From: an uncultured Schlesneria sp.
GTDB taxonomy: Bacteria > Planctomycetota > Planctomycetia > Planctomycetales > Planctomycetaceae
Reading direction: 5' to 3'
DNA: 64,000 nucleotides
NCBI GenBank assembly: GCA_903858935.1
Contig: CAIOKO010000040.1
Coordinates: 121,289-185,288 of the forward strand
Shown here piece by piece: positions 35,081-45,273 of the stretch. The stretch's first letter is position 1, and every line of letters starts with the position of its first letter. The notes beneath the pieces were generated by a model that saw nothing but the letters and a program-made list of their open reading frames with translations, was not told where the DNA came from and searched no databases. The position numbers and the translations under genes are program-made.

Positions 35081-36265
35081 TCAGGCTGCGCGCCGCTGAC
35101 TTCGATTTGCTCGCAGTTCTTTACACGCATCACTGACAGCGGAGACGACCCGAGCCTGATCGTTCACCGGCAATTCGGGGTAACTCGGCAGTGCAAGGAT
35201 GTCGCGTGAAGCGGCTTCCGATTCCGGGAACTGTCCAGGTCGATATCCCAGGTGCTTGAAGCATTTTTGCAAATGCAACGGCTTTGGATAATAGACGGCA
35301 CAGCCGATTTTTTTCGCCTTCAGGTGCTGCATCAGTTGATCACGGTGGCCCTGACGGACACGGATGCAATACTGATTGAAGACATGTCTCCGATTCGGTT
35401 CAATCTTCGGAAGAATGATCGTATCGAGGACCCCCTCCTGTCGGAACATTTCACCATAATGATTCGCGTTCTGCTGGCGAGCTTCAGTCCAGGAATCAAG
35501 CTTTCTCAGCTTCACTCGCAAGACAGCTGCTTGCAGAGAATCAAGTCGGCTGTTCATTCCGACTTCAATATGTTCGTACTGGCCAACATCACCGTGGACT
35601 CGAAGGCATTTTAATCGTTTGGCCAATTCAGGGTCGTCGGTGGTCATCATCCCACCATCGCCTGCTCCACCGAGATTCTTCGTGGGGAAGAAGCTGAAGC
35701 AACCGACAGAACCCAAGACACCCGTTCGTCGACCCTGGTATTCGGCTCCGATCGCCTGGCAGGCATCTTCGACAATTTCCAGTTCGTACTTCTGGGCAAT
35801 CCGCCACAAAGCTTCCATATCGCAGCACTGACCAAAGAGATGCACTGGCATGATTGCTTTGGTACGCGGCGTAATCGCGTCTTCGACAGCATTGGCATCG
35901 AGATTGAATGTCTCGGGATTGATATCGACAAAAACCGGAGTCGCGCCAGCCCGGCAGATTGAACTCGCCGTTGCGAAGAACGAGAACGGTGTCGTGATGA
36001 CTTCGTCACCTTCACCAATTCCAAGGGCTTGCAGTGCAATAATCAGCGCGTCAGTTCCCGAGTTGCAGCCGATCGCGTGACGTGCATCGCAGTACTCGGC
36101 AATTTCACGTTCCAGCTCCGAAACCTCTTCGCCGAGAATGAATTTTTGCTCGGAAAAGACTTTTTCGACAGTCGCCATGATTTCTGCAGACATGGCGTTA
36201 AACTGAGGCACCAGATCGATAAACGGCACCGGTCGATCTTCGGTCATGGTCAGGGTGTAGGTCAT
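35081..36265 (-). CDS. DegT/DnrJ/EryC1/StrS family sugar aminotransferase
   Basis: The PLP enzyme transaminates a keto-sugar nucleotide, usually for amino-sugar parts of lipopolysaccharide, glycans or antibiotics. The start at 36265 has AAAGGA 7 nt upstream. Motifs are VPFIDLVPQF, the GCNSGTDALIIALQALGIG cofactor loop, VEDACQAIGAEYQGR (Asp of the PLP pyridine contact) and FSFFPTKNLGGAGDGG (Schiff-base Lys), followed by HGDVGQYEH and GMNSRLDSLQAAVL. 394 aa, normal. The closest types are WecE/PglE-like. No other sugar-nucleotide genes are nearby. Confidence 0.93.
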   Translation of the reverse strand: MTYTLTMTEDRPVPFIDLVPQFNAMSAEIMATVEKVFSEQKFILGEEVSELEREIAEYCDARHAIGCNSGTDALIIALQALGIGEGDEVITTPFSFFATASSICRAGATPVFVDINPETFNLDANAVEDAITPRTKAIMPVHLFGQCCDMEALWRIAQKYELEIVEDACQAIGAEYQGRRTGVLGSVGCFSFFPTKNLGGAGDGGMMTTDDPELAKRLKCLRVHGDVGQYEHIEVGMNSRLDSLQAAVLRVKLRKLDSWTEARQQNANHYGEMFRQEGVLDTIILPKIEPNRRHVFNQYCIRVRQGHRDQLMQHLKAKKIGCAVYYPKPLHLQKCFKHLGYRPGQFPESEAASRDILALPSYPELPVNDQARVVSAVSDACKELRANRSQRRAA

Positions 36266-36340
36266 CTGCGATTCCTTTCGCATCCGTTGACAACGATTGA
36301 CGATCAAAGTGTCGGACTCTAGGCCGGAAACCCATTGAGG

Positions 36341-37813
36341 TCAATAACGGAATTCGCATCCGAACGAAAGTCCCTGCAAAGTGGCTCCCGAATAGTTTCT
36401 GAGCAGACCGAAATTCGAATGGTTCGCATTCAGAATGTTGTATTGAATATCGTTGTAGCTTCGATTCACCTGGCCCGCCCAGATGTAGTTGTAAGCAATG
36501 TAAGCCGAGAAGTTTTTCGTCACAGCCACGTTGGAATAGAACTTGGCGTCGAACAACGGGGTGAACGTCGTTCCCTTCTGAACCAGGCTCTGAGCCGGGT
36601 CGGTCGGGCTGAGTACATTGCTGGTATTGAGCGTCGATTGCCAGGTATTCATACCCAGCATGATTTTTGGTTCGACACCGAACAGGAATCGGGAGTGCAT
36701 TGCCTCGGCCCGCACACCGACTTGAGGTCCGAATATGTTGTTCGTTGCTGCGGAATCGATGCTTCGAGAAATAACCGAGTTCACTGCAGGAGTACCACTT
36801 GAAAAGTTGTACTGCCCGAACTGATCAAGGCTGTCTCGGAAGTTGAAGTAGCGGGCACCGAAGACCGGGCGAAATTGAAACAGCGAATTCGGGTCTGGGG
36901 TATCGGGAACATAGTTCGCTTCCGCTCCCCACGCAAAAGTGGTCAGCCGAGCTTTGTAGCTGACATCATAGTCGAGACCAGGCGAGGTTGCAGTTAAGGC
37001 CTGCGGAACACCGTTAACCAGCACGGGCTGCGTGATGAACTGAGCTTCCTGAGCATTGCTTCCAACAAGTGGGAACGTACCTAGAACGGCGGGCACCGCT
37101 GTCTTCTGTACCTGGATAAAGCCTGTTCCAACTCCGGGGGAAACATTTCCCTCATACACGTTCGCGTTAATATTTCCACCGTTGTAGGTGTCGGAACTCG
37201 ATTGAAGCACGAACGAGCTGATTTCCAACGCACCAGTCGGGACGGGCATTCCAAACGTGCCACGGAATCCGTTCAGATTATTGATCGAAAAATTATCCAG
37301 TCCCGGAGTGGTCGCCACACCCTGAACCGTGTTGACAGTTCTTGCGAACAACACGCCATTGACAAGATTCTGAGGACCTGGCGCACCATAGTTCGAATAC
37401 GGGTTTAAAGCGTTTACCGCAGTCACACTTCCGTTCTGTGGTTGTGCACCGAGAATGCCATGTCCTGGTGCCGAAATGTTCCACAGCAGATATTCGCCGC
37501 GGAACCAGGCATGACGAAACGTATCCGTCAGCATCCGGCCGAGTGGACCTTCATCGAAGCCCAAGCCCTGGTCATCCGGCAGTTCTTCATAGATCGTCGT
37601 CGGCTTAGGGCCGGGCGGACCAGCGGGTTTTCGCTGATAGTCCAGCGGAATGCCGTGATATTGGCCTGGGCTGTCCGCTTCTTGAAACGCGTGAAAACCA
37701 GCAGGTTCCACTCCGTTTCCAGAAGGCGGTCCCATTCGGTCCTGAGCGTGGATTGGTGCACAAACCAATGCCGTCAGCATTGTGAGCAACCCAAATGGAA
37801 TCCGTCCGGTCAT
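36341..37813 (-). CDS. BBP7-like outer-membrane beta-barrel protein
   Basis: The ATG at 37813 has AGGGA 8 nt upstream and a signal peptide (LLTMLTALVCAPIHA). The 490-aa mature protein matches the planctomycete BBP7 family: an early WFRGEYLLWNI motif, alternating Gly/aromatic strands to the end, and a C-terminal strand finishing in the aromatic-ending pattern GLSFGCEFRY expected for a barrel. A Pro/Gly-rich N-terminal stretch precedes the barrel. Probable outer-membrane channel or surface protein of unknown cargo. Confidence 0.85.
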   Translation of the reverse strand: MTGRIPFGLLTMLTALVCAPIHAQDRMGPPSGNGVEPAGFHAFQEADSPGQYHGIPLDYQRKPAGPPGPKPTTIYEELPDDQGLGFDEGPLGRMLTDTFRHAWFRGEYLLWNISAPGHGILGAQPQNGSVTAVNALNPYSNYGAPGPQNLVNGVLFARTVNTVQGVATTPGLDNFSINNLNGFRGTFGMPVPTGALEISSFVLQSSSDTYNGGNINANVYEGNVSPGVGTGFIQVQKTAVPAVLGTFPLVGSNAQEAQFITQPVLVNGVPQALTATSPGLDYDVSYKARLTTFAWGAEANYVPDTPDPNSLFQFRPVFGARYFNFRDSLDQFGQYNFSSGTPAVNSVISRSIDSAATNNIFGPQVGVRAEAMHSRFLFGVEPKIMLGMNTWQSTLNTSNVLSPTDPAQSLVQKGTTFTPLFDAKFYSNVAVTKNFSAYIAYNYIWAGQVNRSYNDIQYNILNANHSNFGLLRNYSGATLQGLSFGCEFRY

Positions 37814-38200
37814 GATGGTTCCCTGACAAGTGTAGCCCGACGGGTCTTCAGTGCGCTGAATCCCTACAGTCAAGGACTCGACGCACCGACACTAACGGCT
37901 ATACCACCAGTATCGGTTATAACGACTGCCTAACTTCTGGAAAAACTTTGCCGTTAAGTCAAAATGTGACGAAGATTCCGGTTTTGAGTTCTCGCAGGCC
38001 GACAATCTTCAGGGATTTCGACCTCTGTATTCCTCTTTCCAGAGAATTCTAAATCTGTTAGAGACTCTCCCTGCTGGTCTGGCAGAAACCGCCGGATGGA
38101 ATTTCAACATTGTAAACTGCATTTTCCTGTCAAACCGGCAATCAAACCGCAATGCGGTGGTTTCGCGAGTGTCGGGGGGCATTTTGGGGAAGGGATTCCC
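37814..38200. other. Divergent intergenic region, about 390 bp
   Basis: It holds the promoters of the BBP7 gene (leftward) and the DUF11 gene (rightward). Apart from TAGCCCGACG at 37833-37842, a possible repeat remnant, and a 5-bp hairpin ACCGC/GCGGT near 38145, I see no identifiable signal. Confidence 0.4.
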
Positions 38201-40714
38201 ATGTGGAATGGAATCTGGAAACTCACCGTCATGGTGGGTGTCATTGGTGTAGGACTTTTCGCGGTTTATCAAGCACAGCAGGGAATGAGCCGAGTAGCGA
38301 CCTCGACCTCTTCCGACGTTGAGCATGCTGAAGACGCCGACAATTCGAACGAATTCAACCGATCATCTGACCGGTCGGGTGACGCATTGCCCGTTGTTTC
38401 ATTGGAAGAACTTGACGAAGGTCGCCCCCTTCCGAAAAGGCCAAGGCCGTCGAGCTCTTTAGATAAGAATCGAATTGAACTCGTCAGCAATTTCGAACCT
38501 GAAGCGTCTAACATAAAAACGGCCGTCGGGTCATATGATCCGAAGGATCAAAAACCCGAGTCCCTTAAACCAGAGCCGCGACGCCGAAGATTCAGTTTGC
38601 GCGACGAAGATACTGCGGCAGAAGTCGAGGATTCAAACGCGTTCGTCAGTGAACCGAAAAAACTGCAGGACGACGATTTTTCAAACAGTCCCACCGAAGA
38701 AACGCCTGAAACAACCAGGCAGTCAATTCGGCAGATCAACGAAATTTCGATTGAAGGCGAAAACGGGACGCCGGAATCGACGGAAGATCCCTTTGCTGAT
38801 GCGGCCATCCCAGCGCCGGGCAACGAAACACCTGTCACGACAGAACCGCAAATACCCCCTCGAACACTCGATTTCGGCAATGAAGCAGACATACCAAGGT
38901 CTCGACGGGCAATGGCCCGAGAAAAGAAGGCCGGCATTACTGCTGATGACGAATTGAATCCCTTCGATGACGAGGCGAAAACAATAACATCACCGTCATT
39001 ATCGCTTCCCGACTCGATTCCGACAGATCAATCTAACAACGCGGATCTTCCAGAACCGAGCGATGAATCGACGCCACTCGAAACAACACCTTCAATCGAT
39101 TCGACTTCACCTTTAACTCGTCGAAGTCTGCCCGCCGAACCTTCCCGCGTTCCCACTGAAGGTGTGGAACCTTTGGGGAAATCCCCTTCGAAGGTTCGTC
39201 CTTCCATGCCAATGGAGTTGGGAGGAGAATTCACCGACGCTCCGCCACCCCGTACTCCAGCCACGAAAAAACGGCGTGCGGAGATCGATCCACCCACGAC
39301 CATGGATCTCAGCGGAGATGGTGTTGCCGGTGATGCGTCGCAAAAAGGTCTTCAACAACCGCGATTGACAATCGAGAAAATCGCTCAGCAGCAGGCTGTA
39401 TTGGAACAGCCGTTGATCTACACGATCATTGTCAAAAACACGGGATCAGTGGTTGCCCATAATGTCGTGATTGAAGATCGTATTCCCAAAGGGACGGAGC
39501 TTCTCGGAACTTCGCCTCGGGCAGAACTTTCCGGTAAGCGACTGATCTGGAATGAACCATCCCTGAAACCGAACGAAGAAAAGAAAATCTCGATTAAAGT
39601 GGTTCCTAAGCAGGAAGGCCCGATTGGCAGTGTTGCCCGTGTTTACTTTGCAACGGAAGTCTCGGCAGAAATTCAGGTGGCCATTCCACAATTGGAATTC
39701 ACCGTAAAAGCACCACAGGAAGTACGCCTCGGACAAACGTTTGACATGGTCTTCAATCTGAAAAATATCGGCACCGTTGATGCCAGCAACATTTCAGTTC
39801 GAGACATCATTCCCGGACATTTGAAACATGAAGCTGGCACCGACATCGAATGCCCGATTGGCAAACTGGCCCCAAATGAAGTGCGAGAGATTGTTTTACC
39901 TGTCACAGCGACTGCGACAGGAAGCGGCAGTAACCGAGCGTTCCTGACTGCCGATAGCGGAATCAAAAAAGAACTTGAGAGTACGATTAATGTTGTCGGC
40001 GAACTGCTGGTGCTGACGCGATCTGGCCAGAATCGAGTTTATGTCGAGCGACCGGTCGTTTTCACAAACAACGTTCGCAACGATGGGAACTTACGGGTCG
40101 CCAACGTTCGCGTGGCCGAAGTGGTCCCCGCCGGGATGGAATTTGAAACGGCTTCCGATGGAGGCAAATACGATCCCAACCTGAAAGCGGTCGTCTGGAC
40201 CCTGGGCCCACTTGCACCAGGCGATGATAGAGCTGTTACCGTGAAGTACGTTCCTAAAGAAACCGGGACACTCGGCGGAAAGATCACCGCGACAGGGGCT
40301 ACGGGAAGTACCGCGTCGGTCAATTCGACTGTCGACGTTGTCGGCCGACCAGAACTGCAAATGGAAACGCTCAGTGCGACAGGTGTTGTGACCGTGGGTG
40401 ATCGGATCACATCCAAGTTGCAACTCAAAAACGCAGGAACCGCCCCGGCACGAAACGTCCAGTTAAGTATTCGGCTTCCCTCGGAGTTGCGGCTTGTGGA
40501 AGTTCGTGGAAGGAATTTTCAGAAGAAGGGCGATCGGGTTGTTTTCGACTTAATCGATGAACTCGCCCCCCGAACGAACATCGCCTTTGAATTGATCCTT
40601 GAGCCGACATCAGAAGCGGATGCACGGATTCAACTCGAGATTTCCGCCGAACATCTGACCAAACCACATCGGCGTGACGAGACCATTCAAATCGTTCAAG
40701 ACGCGTTGAAGTGA
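38201..40714 (+). CDS. Membrane-anchored surface protein with DUF11-type repeats
   Basis: From the ATG at 38201 (GGGGAAGGG upstream) the 837-aa protein has an N-terminal membrane anchor (LTVMVGVIGVGLFAVYQ), a long acidic Ser/Pro/Glu-rich disordered region (about 40-390), then at least three immunoglobulin-like DUF11 repeats: PLIYTIIVKNTGSVVAHNVV, FDMVFNLKNIGTVDASNISV and PVVFTNNVRNDGNLRVANVR, and a fourth RITSKLQLKNAGTAPARNVQ. Such repeats occur in large bacterial surface proteins. The following TPR gene starts 75 bp later and could be co-transcribed. No catalytic domain. Confidence 0.8.
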   Translation: MWNGIWKLTVMVGVIGVGLFAVYQAQQGMSRVATSTSSDVEHAEDADNSNEFNRSSDRSGDALPVVSLEELDEGRPLPKRPRPSSSLDKNRIELVSNFEPEASNIKTAVGSYDPKDQKPESLKPEPRRRRFSLRDEDTAAEVEDSNAFVSEPKKLQDDDFSNSPTEETPETTRQSIRQINEISIEGENGTPESTEDPFADAAIPAPGNETPVTTEPQIPPRTLDFGNEADIPRSRRAMAREKKAGITADDELNPFDDEAKTITSPSLSLPDSIPTDQSNNADLPEPSDESTPLETTPSIDSTSPLTRRSLPAEPSRVPTEGVEPLGKSPSKVRPSMPMELGGEFTDAPPPRTPATKKRRAEIDPPTTMDLSGDGVAGDASQKGLQQPRLTIEKIAQQQAVLEQPLIYTIIVKNTGSVVAHNVVIEDRIPKGTELLGTSPRAELSGKRLIWNEPSLKPNEEKKISIKVVPKQEGPIGSVARVYFATEVSAEIQVAIPQLEFTVKAPQEVRLGQTFDMVFNLKNIGTVDASNISVRDIIPGHLKHEAGTDIECPIGKLAPNEVREIVLPVTATATGSGSNRAFLTADSGIKKELESTINVVGELLVLTRSGQNRVYVERPVVFTNNVRNDGNLRVANVRVAEVVPAGMEFETASDGGKYDPNLKAVVWTLGPLAPGDDRAVTVKYVPKETGTLGGKITATGATGSTASVNSTVDVVGRPELQMETLSATGVVTVGDRITSKLQLKNAGTAPARNVQLSIRLPSELRLVEVRGRNFQKKGDRVVFDLIDELAPRTNIAFELILEPTSEADARIQLEISAEHLTKPHRRDETIQIVQDALK

Positions 40715-40789
40715 CGGATTTGACTGCCGATCTCGTCGGCGCGACGGTACAGTGCTGTGGACAAGCTTACTGTCCCGGGCACTTGAATC

Positions 40790-43384
40790 ATGCGGCAGAA
40801 ATTCATTTTACTCTTATTGATTTGTCTGGTGACATCGACCGGCAGGTCTGATGAGACTCATGCACGGTACCTGGAGCAATTACGTCAGCGTGGTCTGTTT
40901 TCGCTTGCCGAGGCTGAAGCGATTGCTCGCATGGCAAACGCGAAGCTTTCACCTGCTGACAAAACTCTCTTCGCCATCGAATTATCGCGCACGCTGACCG
41001 AACATGCCGGGTTCGTTTCCGACGACCAACGTGACGAACTTTGGCAACGAGCTCAAAGTGTGATTCAGGATCTACTTGATCAAGATCGCCAGAATCCAAA
41101 ATCCGTCTTATTGAACGGCCAACTGGCTTCAGTTCTCGTTTCCCAGGGAGACTGGTTACGTGCCGAACGAGAACTTCGACCGTTTGACGAATTAATTCTG
41201 AACCAGGCTCGAGCGGTTTCAACGAAGGCCACCCAGCAACTGCAGGTCATCGAGAAGACGCTTACCGAGCCCTCGCGTGATGTGAAGAGGACGGGTTCCG
41301 GGTCACCATCAGGTTACGAATTGCGAGCCCTGTTGCATCAAGTTCGATGGCAATTAGCTCAGTCGTCACGAAATCTCGCAGAACTGGAGCCAATCGGGTC
41401 AGTCGAACGATCGACAAATGCAATCAACGCGGAACAATCACTCAGGAGTTTAATCGGAGTCGCCGATGAACCGGTTCGATCGCTGGCCAAAGTCATGCTG
41501 GTCACTTGTTCTCGACTGAAAGGTGATGTTCAGCGTGCTTCAGACATGCTGACGGGCCTGGAAAAGAGCGATCCGAACCCTGGCGAAACGGTTCTCGACG
41601 CGATCGTGGCCGAAAGAGTACGCGTTTTGCTGGAGCTTCAACACCCGACAGAGGCAGTCCAATTACTCTTAAAGGCGCGCAACAGACGCCAACGTTTGAC
41701 AGGCGAAATGTGGTTTTTGCAAACGCGCGCATTAATCGCGTTACGTGAGATCACACTTGATAAACAGCAGGAAACATTAGCAAACAGTTTGACCGAGCAA
41801 ATCATCACGGCGATCGAGCGCTGCGAAGAACAGGTGGGCGGCTTCTGGAGTCGGCGTTGTCGACAGCTTTGGGATAATGTCCAGACGACTCGAAAATACG
41901 GGCCTGAACTTGATTCATTAATGCAAAAGGCACGGATGAATTTTACCGCAGGACGAATCGAGTCGGCTCTTTCACAATATGCCTTGTCTGAGACGACTGC
42001 CAGAAAGGGAGGTCAAACGGAACTCGCCATGGAACTGGGGTTTACGCGAGCTTCAATCCTGCTCGATCAGAAACAGTTCGAAAACGCCGCCTCAGAATTC
42101 CTTCGGTTAGCGTCTGAATATTCCAAAAATGAACGTGCGGCAAAGGCACACTTGCTCGGCATCTATTCTCTTGGTCGGCTGCTCGATGAGAAAAAGTCTG
42201 AACAGCGCCGCCAGGCTTACACCGACGCGATTGATCGTCATTTGAAGGACTACCCGGGTGACGCAACATTGAATGAGGCCCGATTTCTCAGGGCGCAACT
42301 GGAAGAACAACGACTGCAGGCGACTCAAGCGCTGCCACTCTATCTGCAGGTCGAAGCGGGCCATGCTCGAGCGGATGACGCGATGTTCGGAGCCGCACGA
42401 TGCTACGAAACAATCCTGCGACGATTGAACGAACGGCGTCTCCCGTCAGCAGATTTCCAGCGAGAAGCGATCGAAAGATTATCGCAATTTCTCACAACTC
42501 GTGGCGATTCAACGGAAACATGGACCGCCTCGACGGCTGAAATTGCACTCCGACTCGCTAACGTGTTACTCATTGGATCATCGGAAATTTCACCTGCAGC
42601 AGATGCCGGGTCACCTCGTGCTACGGCGCGCTTTCAAGTTGATATCTCATCGCGATGCCGCCACGCCGAAAGTTGGCTGACAAGGGTCACAGCATTCGCC
42701 AGTCAACATGCTGCCGATGTGTCGAATGCATCGACGATGGAAGAATTTCGAAAGAGGACAGCCCCGCTTCGTATCGTTGCTTTGACCGGCATGGGAAATA
42801 CTGCAGACGCCGAGCAAATCTTAAGTCAAAAGTCGGTCTCTCCCGCTCAAATGCTCGATGTCGTGGACAAGTTAACCTGGTTCCTCGCGGCAACTGCCGC
42901 AGACGAACAAAAGCGTATTTCTTCTGTGCTGCGACTTGTTATTCAACAGCTCGATCGTCGTCGTGACGAGTTATCCGCAGAGCAGTGCCAGTTGCTGGAT
43001 CAATACCTGATCAGGGCCTATGCCGCGACAGGGGAAATCGTGAAGACAGTCGACCTTGCGAAACGATTATCAGAACAATTTGCCAAAGACGCCGACAAAC
43101 AACGCGAGCTGGCCCGGCTACTTTCCGAGATACCAAAGCCAGAAGCGGTCTCTCTGACGAAACAATGCTGGCGTCGAGTAGAGTCACTCACGAAGCCCGG
43201 CTCGTTGGAATGGCTGACCGCGAGAAAAGAAGTCCTGACAGCTTGTATTCGGCTCGATCAATTCGACGAAGCTCACAAGTTAATACAGCTGACCAAAGTC
43301 CTGTATCCCGACCTTGGTGGTGAACCGCTTAAAGCTCAGTTAGAAGCGATTGAGCGAGATTTGCAGTCGAGAAAGAAGCGATAG
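40790..43384 (+). CDS. Exported TPR-repeat protein
   Basis: The 864-aa protein opens with a signal peptide (FILLLLICLVTSTGRSD) and is otherwise a helical repeat protein. TPR-like helix pairs are visible at about 410-490 (TAGRIESALSQYALSETTAR, FENAASEFLRLASEYSKN, then RAAKAHLLGIYSLGRLLDE) and 490-560 (DATLNEARFLRAQLEEQRLQ). No enzymatic domain. It probably scaffolds an envelope complex. The order DUF11 protein, TPR protein, then fabI suggests one or two transcripts; function unknown. Confidence 0.75.
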   Translation: MRQKFILLLLICLVTSTGRSDETHARYLEQLRQRGLFSLAEAEAIARMANAKLSPADKTLFAIELSRTLTEHAGFVSDDQRDELWQRAQSVIQDLLDQDRQNPKSVLLNGQLASVLVSQGDWLRAERELRPFDELILNQARAVSTKATQQLQVIEKTLTEPSRDVKRTGSGSPSGYELRALLHQVRWQLAQSSRNLAELEPIGSVERSTNAINAEQSLRSLIGVADEPVRSLAKVMLVTCSRLKGDVQRASDMLTGLEKSDPNPGETVLDAIVAERVRVLLELQHPTEAVQLLLKARNRRQRLTGEMWFLQTRALIALREITLDKQQETLANSLTEQIITAIERCEEQVGGFWSRRCRQLWDNVQTTRKYGPELDSLMQKARMNFTAGRIESALSQYALSETTARKGGQTELAMELGFTRASILLDQKQFENAASEFLRLASEYSKNERAAKAHLLGIYSLGRLLDEKKSEQRRQAYTDAIDRHLKDYPGDATLNEARFLRAQLEEQRLQATQALPLYLQVEAGHARADDAMFGAARCYETILRRLNERRLPSADFQREAIERLSQFLTTRGDSTETWTASTAEIALRLANVLLIGSSEISPAADAGSPRATARFQVDISSRCRHAESWLTRVTAFASQHAADVSNASTMEEFRKRTAPLRIVALTGMGNTADAEQILSQKSVSPAQMLDVVDKLTWFLAATAADEQKRISSVLRLVIQQLDRRRDELSAEQCQLLDQYLIRAYAATGEIVKTVDLAKRLSEQFAKDADKQRELARLLSEIPKPEAVSLTKQCWRRVESLTKPGSLEWLTARKEVLTACIRLDQFDEAHKLIQLTKVLYPDLGGEPLKAQLEAIERDLQSRKKR

Positions 43385-43500
43385 TACATTCGGGGCTGAC
43401 GGTTGCGGCTTTTTCCGACTCTGTTATCGTGTGATCATCGGCTGCTGTTTAACAGGAATTGCGGCTACGGAGTTGCCGCTGATTACAGAAGGAAACGACG

Positions 43501-44310
43501 ATGAGTTTGATGGCGGGAAAAAAAGGTCTGGTGTTTGGGATCGCCAACGATTACTCGATCGCATGGGCGATTACCGAGCAATTACATAAGGAAGGCGCTG
43601 AAATTGGTTTCACGCATCTGCCCGACCGAGACCCAGCCAGTCCGAAAATGGAACGTCGTGTCCGCAAGCTGGTCGATCCCATCGGTGCCAAGATGTTGGT
43701 CTCGTGCGATGTTCAGAAGGATGACGATCTGGACAAGACATTTGCCCTCGCAAAAGAAACGTTTGGAACGATCGACTTTATCGTTCACTCAATCGCCTAT
43801 GCCCCGATGGAAGACCTGAAAGGTCCCGTCTACGCGGTCAGTCGCGAAGGCTTCAAGACATCAATGGATATCAGTGTCTTCAGCCTGATGGCTATCTGTA
43901 AGCGGGCACAAGACTTGATGCCTAACGGGGGCAGTATCATTACGTTGTCGTACCTTGGGGGCGAAAAAGTGATCCCCGGTTACAATGTTATGGGGCTTTG
44001 CAAAGCGGCTCTCGAATCATCCGTTGAGTATCTGGCTGCCGAGTTGGGTCAAAAGAAAATTCGGGTCAACGCACTCAGCGCCGGTCCAATCAGGACCCTC
44101 AGCTCATCCGCCGTCAGCGGCATCGATCTCATGTTAAACTTGTACGGTTCGATGTCGCCGCTTCGCCGGAACGTCGATGTCGAAGAAGTCGGTAAGTCCG
44201 GTCTATATCTACTAAGTGATCTTTCCAGTGGTGTCACTGGCGAAACGCATCATTGTGACAGTGGGTATCACGTCATGGGCGCTCCACCACTCGATGTCAA
44301 ACTCGGATAA
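43501..44310 (+). CDS. fabI: Enoyl-[acyl-carrier-protein] reductase (NADH), FabI
   Basis: FabI performs the last reduction in each fatty-acid elongation cycle. AAGGAAACG precedes the ATG at 43501. The NAD-binding pattern [18 protein letters not shown], the VHSIAYAP loop, the catalytic Tyr161 and Lys168 (GYNVMGLCK, Tyr-x6-Lys), and the C-terminal [15 protein letters not shown] are typical, and separate it from FabL or FabV. 269 aa, normal length. It stands alone without other fab genes. Confidence 0.95.
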   Translation: MSLMAGKKGLVFGIANDYSIAWAITEQLHKEGAEIGFTHLPDRDPASPKMERRVRKLVDPIGAKMLVSCDVQKDDDLDKTFALAKETFGTIDFIVHSIAYAPMEDLKGPVYAVSREGFKTSMDISVFSLMAICKRAQDLMPNGGSIITLSYLGGEKVIPGYNVMGLCKAALESSVEYLAAELGQKKIRVNALSAGPIRTLSSSAVSGIDLMLNLYGSMSPLRRNVDVEEVGKSGLYLLSDLSSGVTGETHHCDSGYHVMGAPPLDVKLG

Positions 44311-44389
44311 GCGATTGGCGCGTTAATCCGGGGCAAGACAGGAACGGAGTGTATAAACTCCTTTAATCTTCGCCGCGAGTAAGAACATC

Positions 44390-45079
44390 GTGTGTGGACG
44401 AATCAACCTGTGGATGTCATCGGTCGACCTGGCCGAGATTTTTGAGCTGTTTCGCGAGCCGGAATGGCTGCCCCGGTATAACCTGTGTCCGATGCAGCAG
44501 ATCCTGACCGTTCGGATGCACCCCAAAGGGGTGCGTCTCGCGGAACCGGTGCAATGGGGGCTGGTCCCAAGTTGGACAAAAAGCCCCGTCACCGGACCTC
44601 CCCTGAATAACGCCCGGTCCGAGACGATTACGTCAAAACCGTCATTCAGCGACTCTTTTCGCAAGCGCCGATGTCTGATTCCTGCCAATGGGTTTTATGA
44701 GTGGAAGCGGTTAGACCACAAATCCAAGCAACCCTGGAATATTTTTCGCGCGGACGGTCAACCGCTGGCGATGGCGGGAATATGGGACCACTGGCAGGCA
44801 CCCGATGGTGATACACTTGAGTCCTGTGCGGTGATCACGACCGAGGCCAACGATTTTATGGCAAACATTCACGACCGAATGCCGGTGATCCTTGCGAAAT
44901 CTGAGTGGGACTTTTGGTTGAATCCCGAGGTGACTGATCCAGACGCGTTAACAAATCTGCTTGTCCCTTGCCCGAACGATTGGATCACGGGGAACCCTGT
45001 CAGTTCTCTGGTGAACAGCGTCAATCATGATTCTGTCGAGTGCATTCATCCTGTGAGAGAAAATCGCACTCTGTTTTAA
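44390..45079 (+). CDS. SRAP (YedK/HMCES-like) abasic-site protein
   Basis: SRAP proteins form a thiazolidine crosslink with abasic sites in single-stranded DNA. The GTG start at 44390 puts Cys at position 2 of MCGRINL, the catalytic residue after Met removal. NARSETI, GFYEWKRLD (catalytic Glu), and IHDRMPVIL (His) follow in the right order. 229 aa, typical. There is no SOS-like box that I can support upstream. Flanked by fabI and the large PQQ protein, with no clear operon link. Confidence 0.92.
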   Translation: MCGRINLWMSSVDLAEIFELFREPEWLPRYNLCPMQQILTVRMHPKGVRLAEPVQWGLVPSWTKSPVTGPPLNNARSETITSKPSFSDSFRKRRCLIPANGFYEWKRLDHKSKQPWNIFRADGQPLAMAGIWDHWQAPDGDTLESCAVITTEANDFMANIHDRMPVILAKSEWDFWLNPEVTDPDALTNLLVPCPNDWITGNPVSSLVNSVNHDSVECIHPVRENRTLF

Positions 45080-45273
45080 AAGAATTCTGGTGGGCCTCGA
45101 AGATTCGACCGCACCCTATGATACCCGAAATTACCGGGGATCTCCGCAAACAACACCTACCTGCAGGGTAGGGGGTTGGATATACTTATCCTGGCCCTAA
45201 ACCAAGCGAGTTGCTGCTTCATTTTAGTATTCGCTTTGATTCGGTCCTGCTCGGTTTAACGAGGGATTCGAGA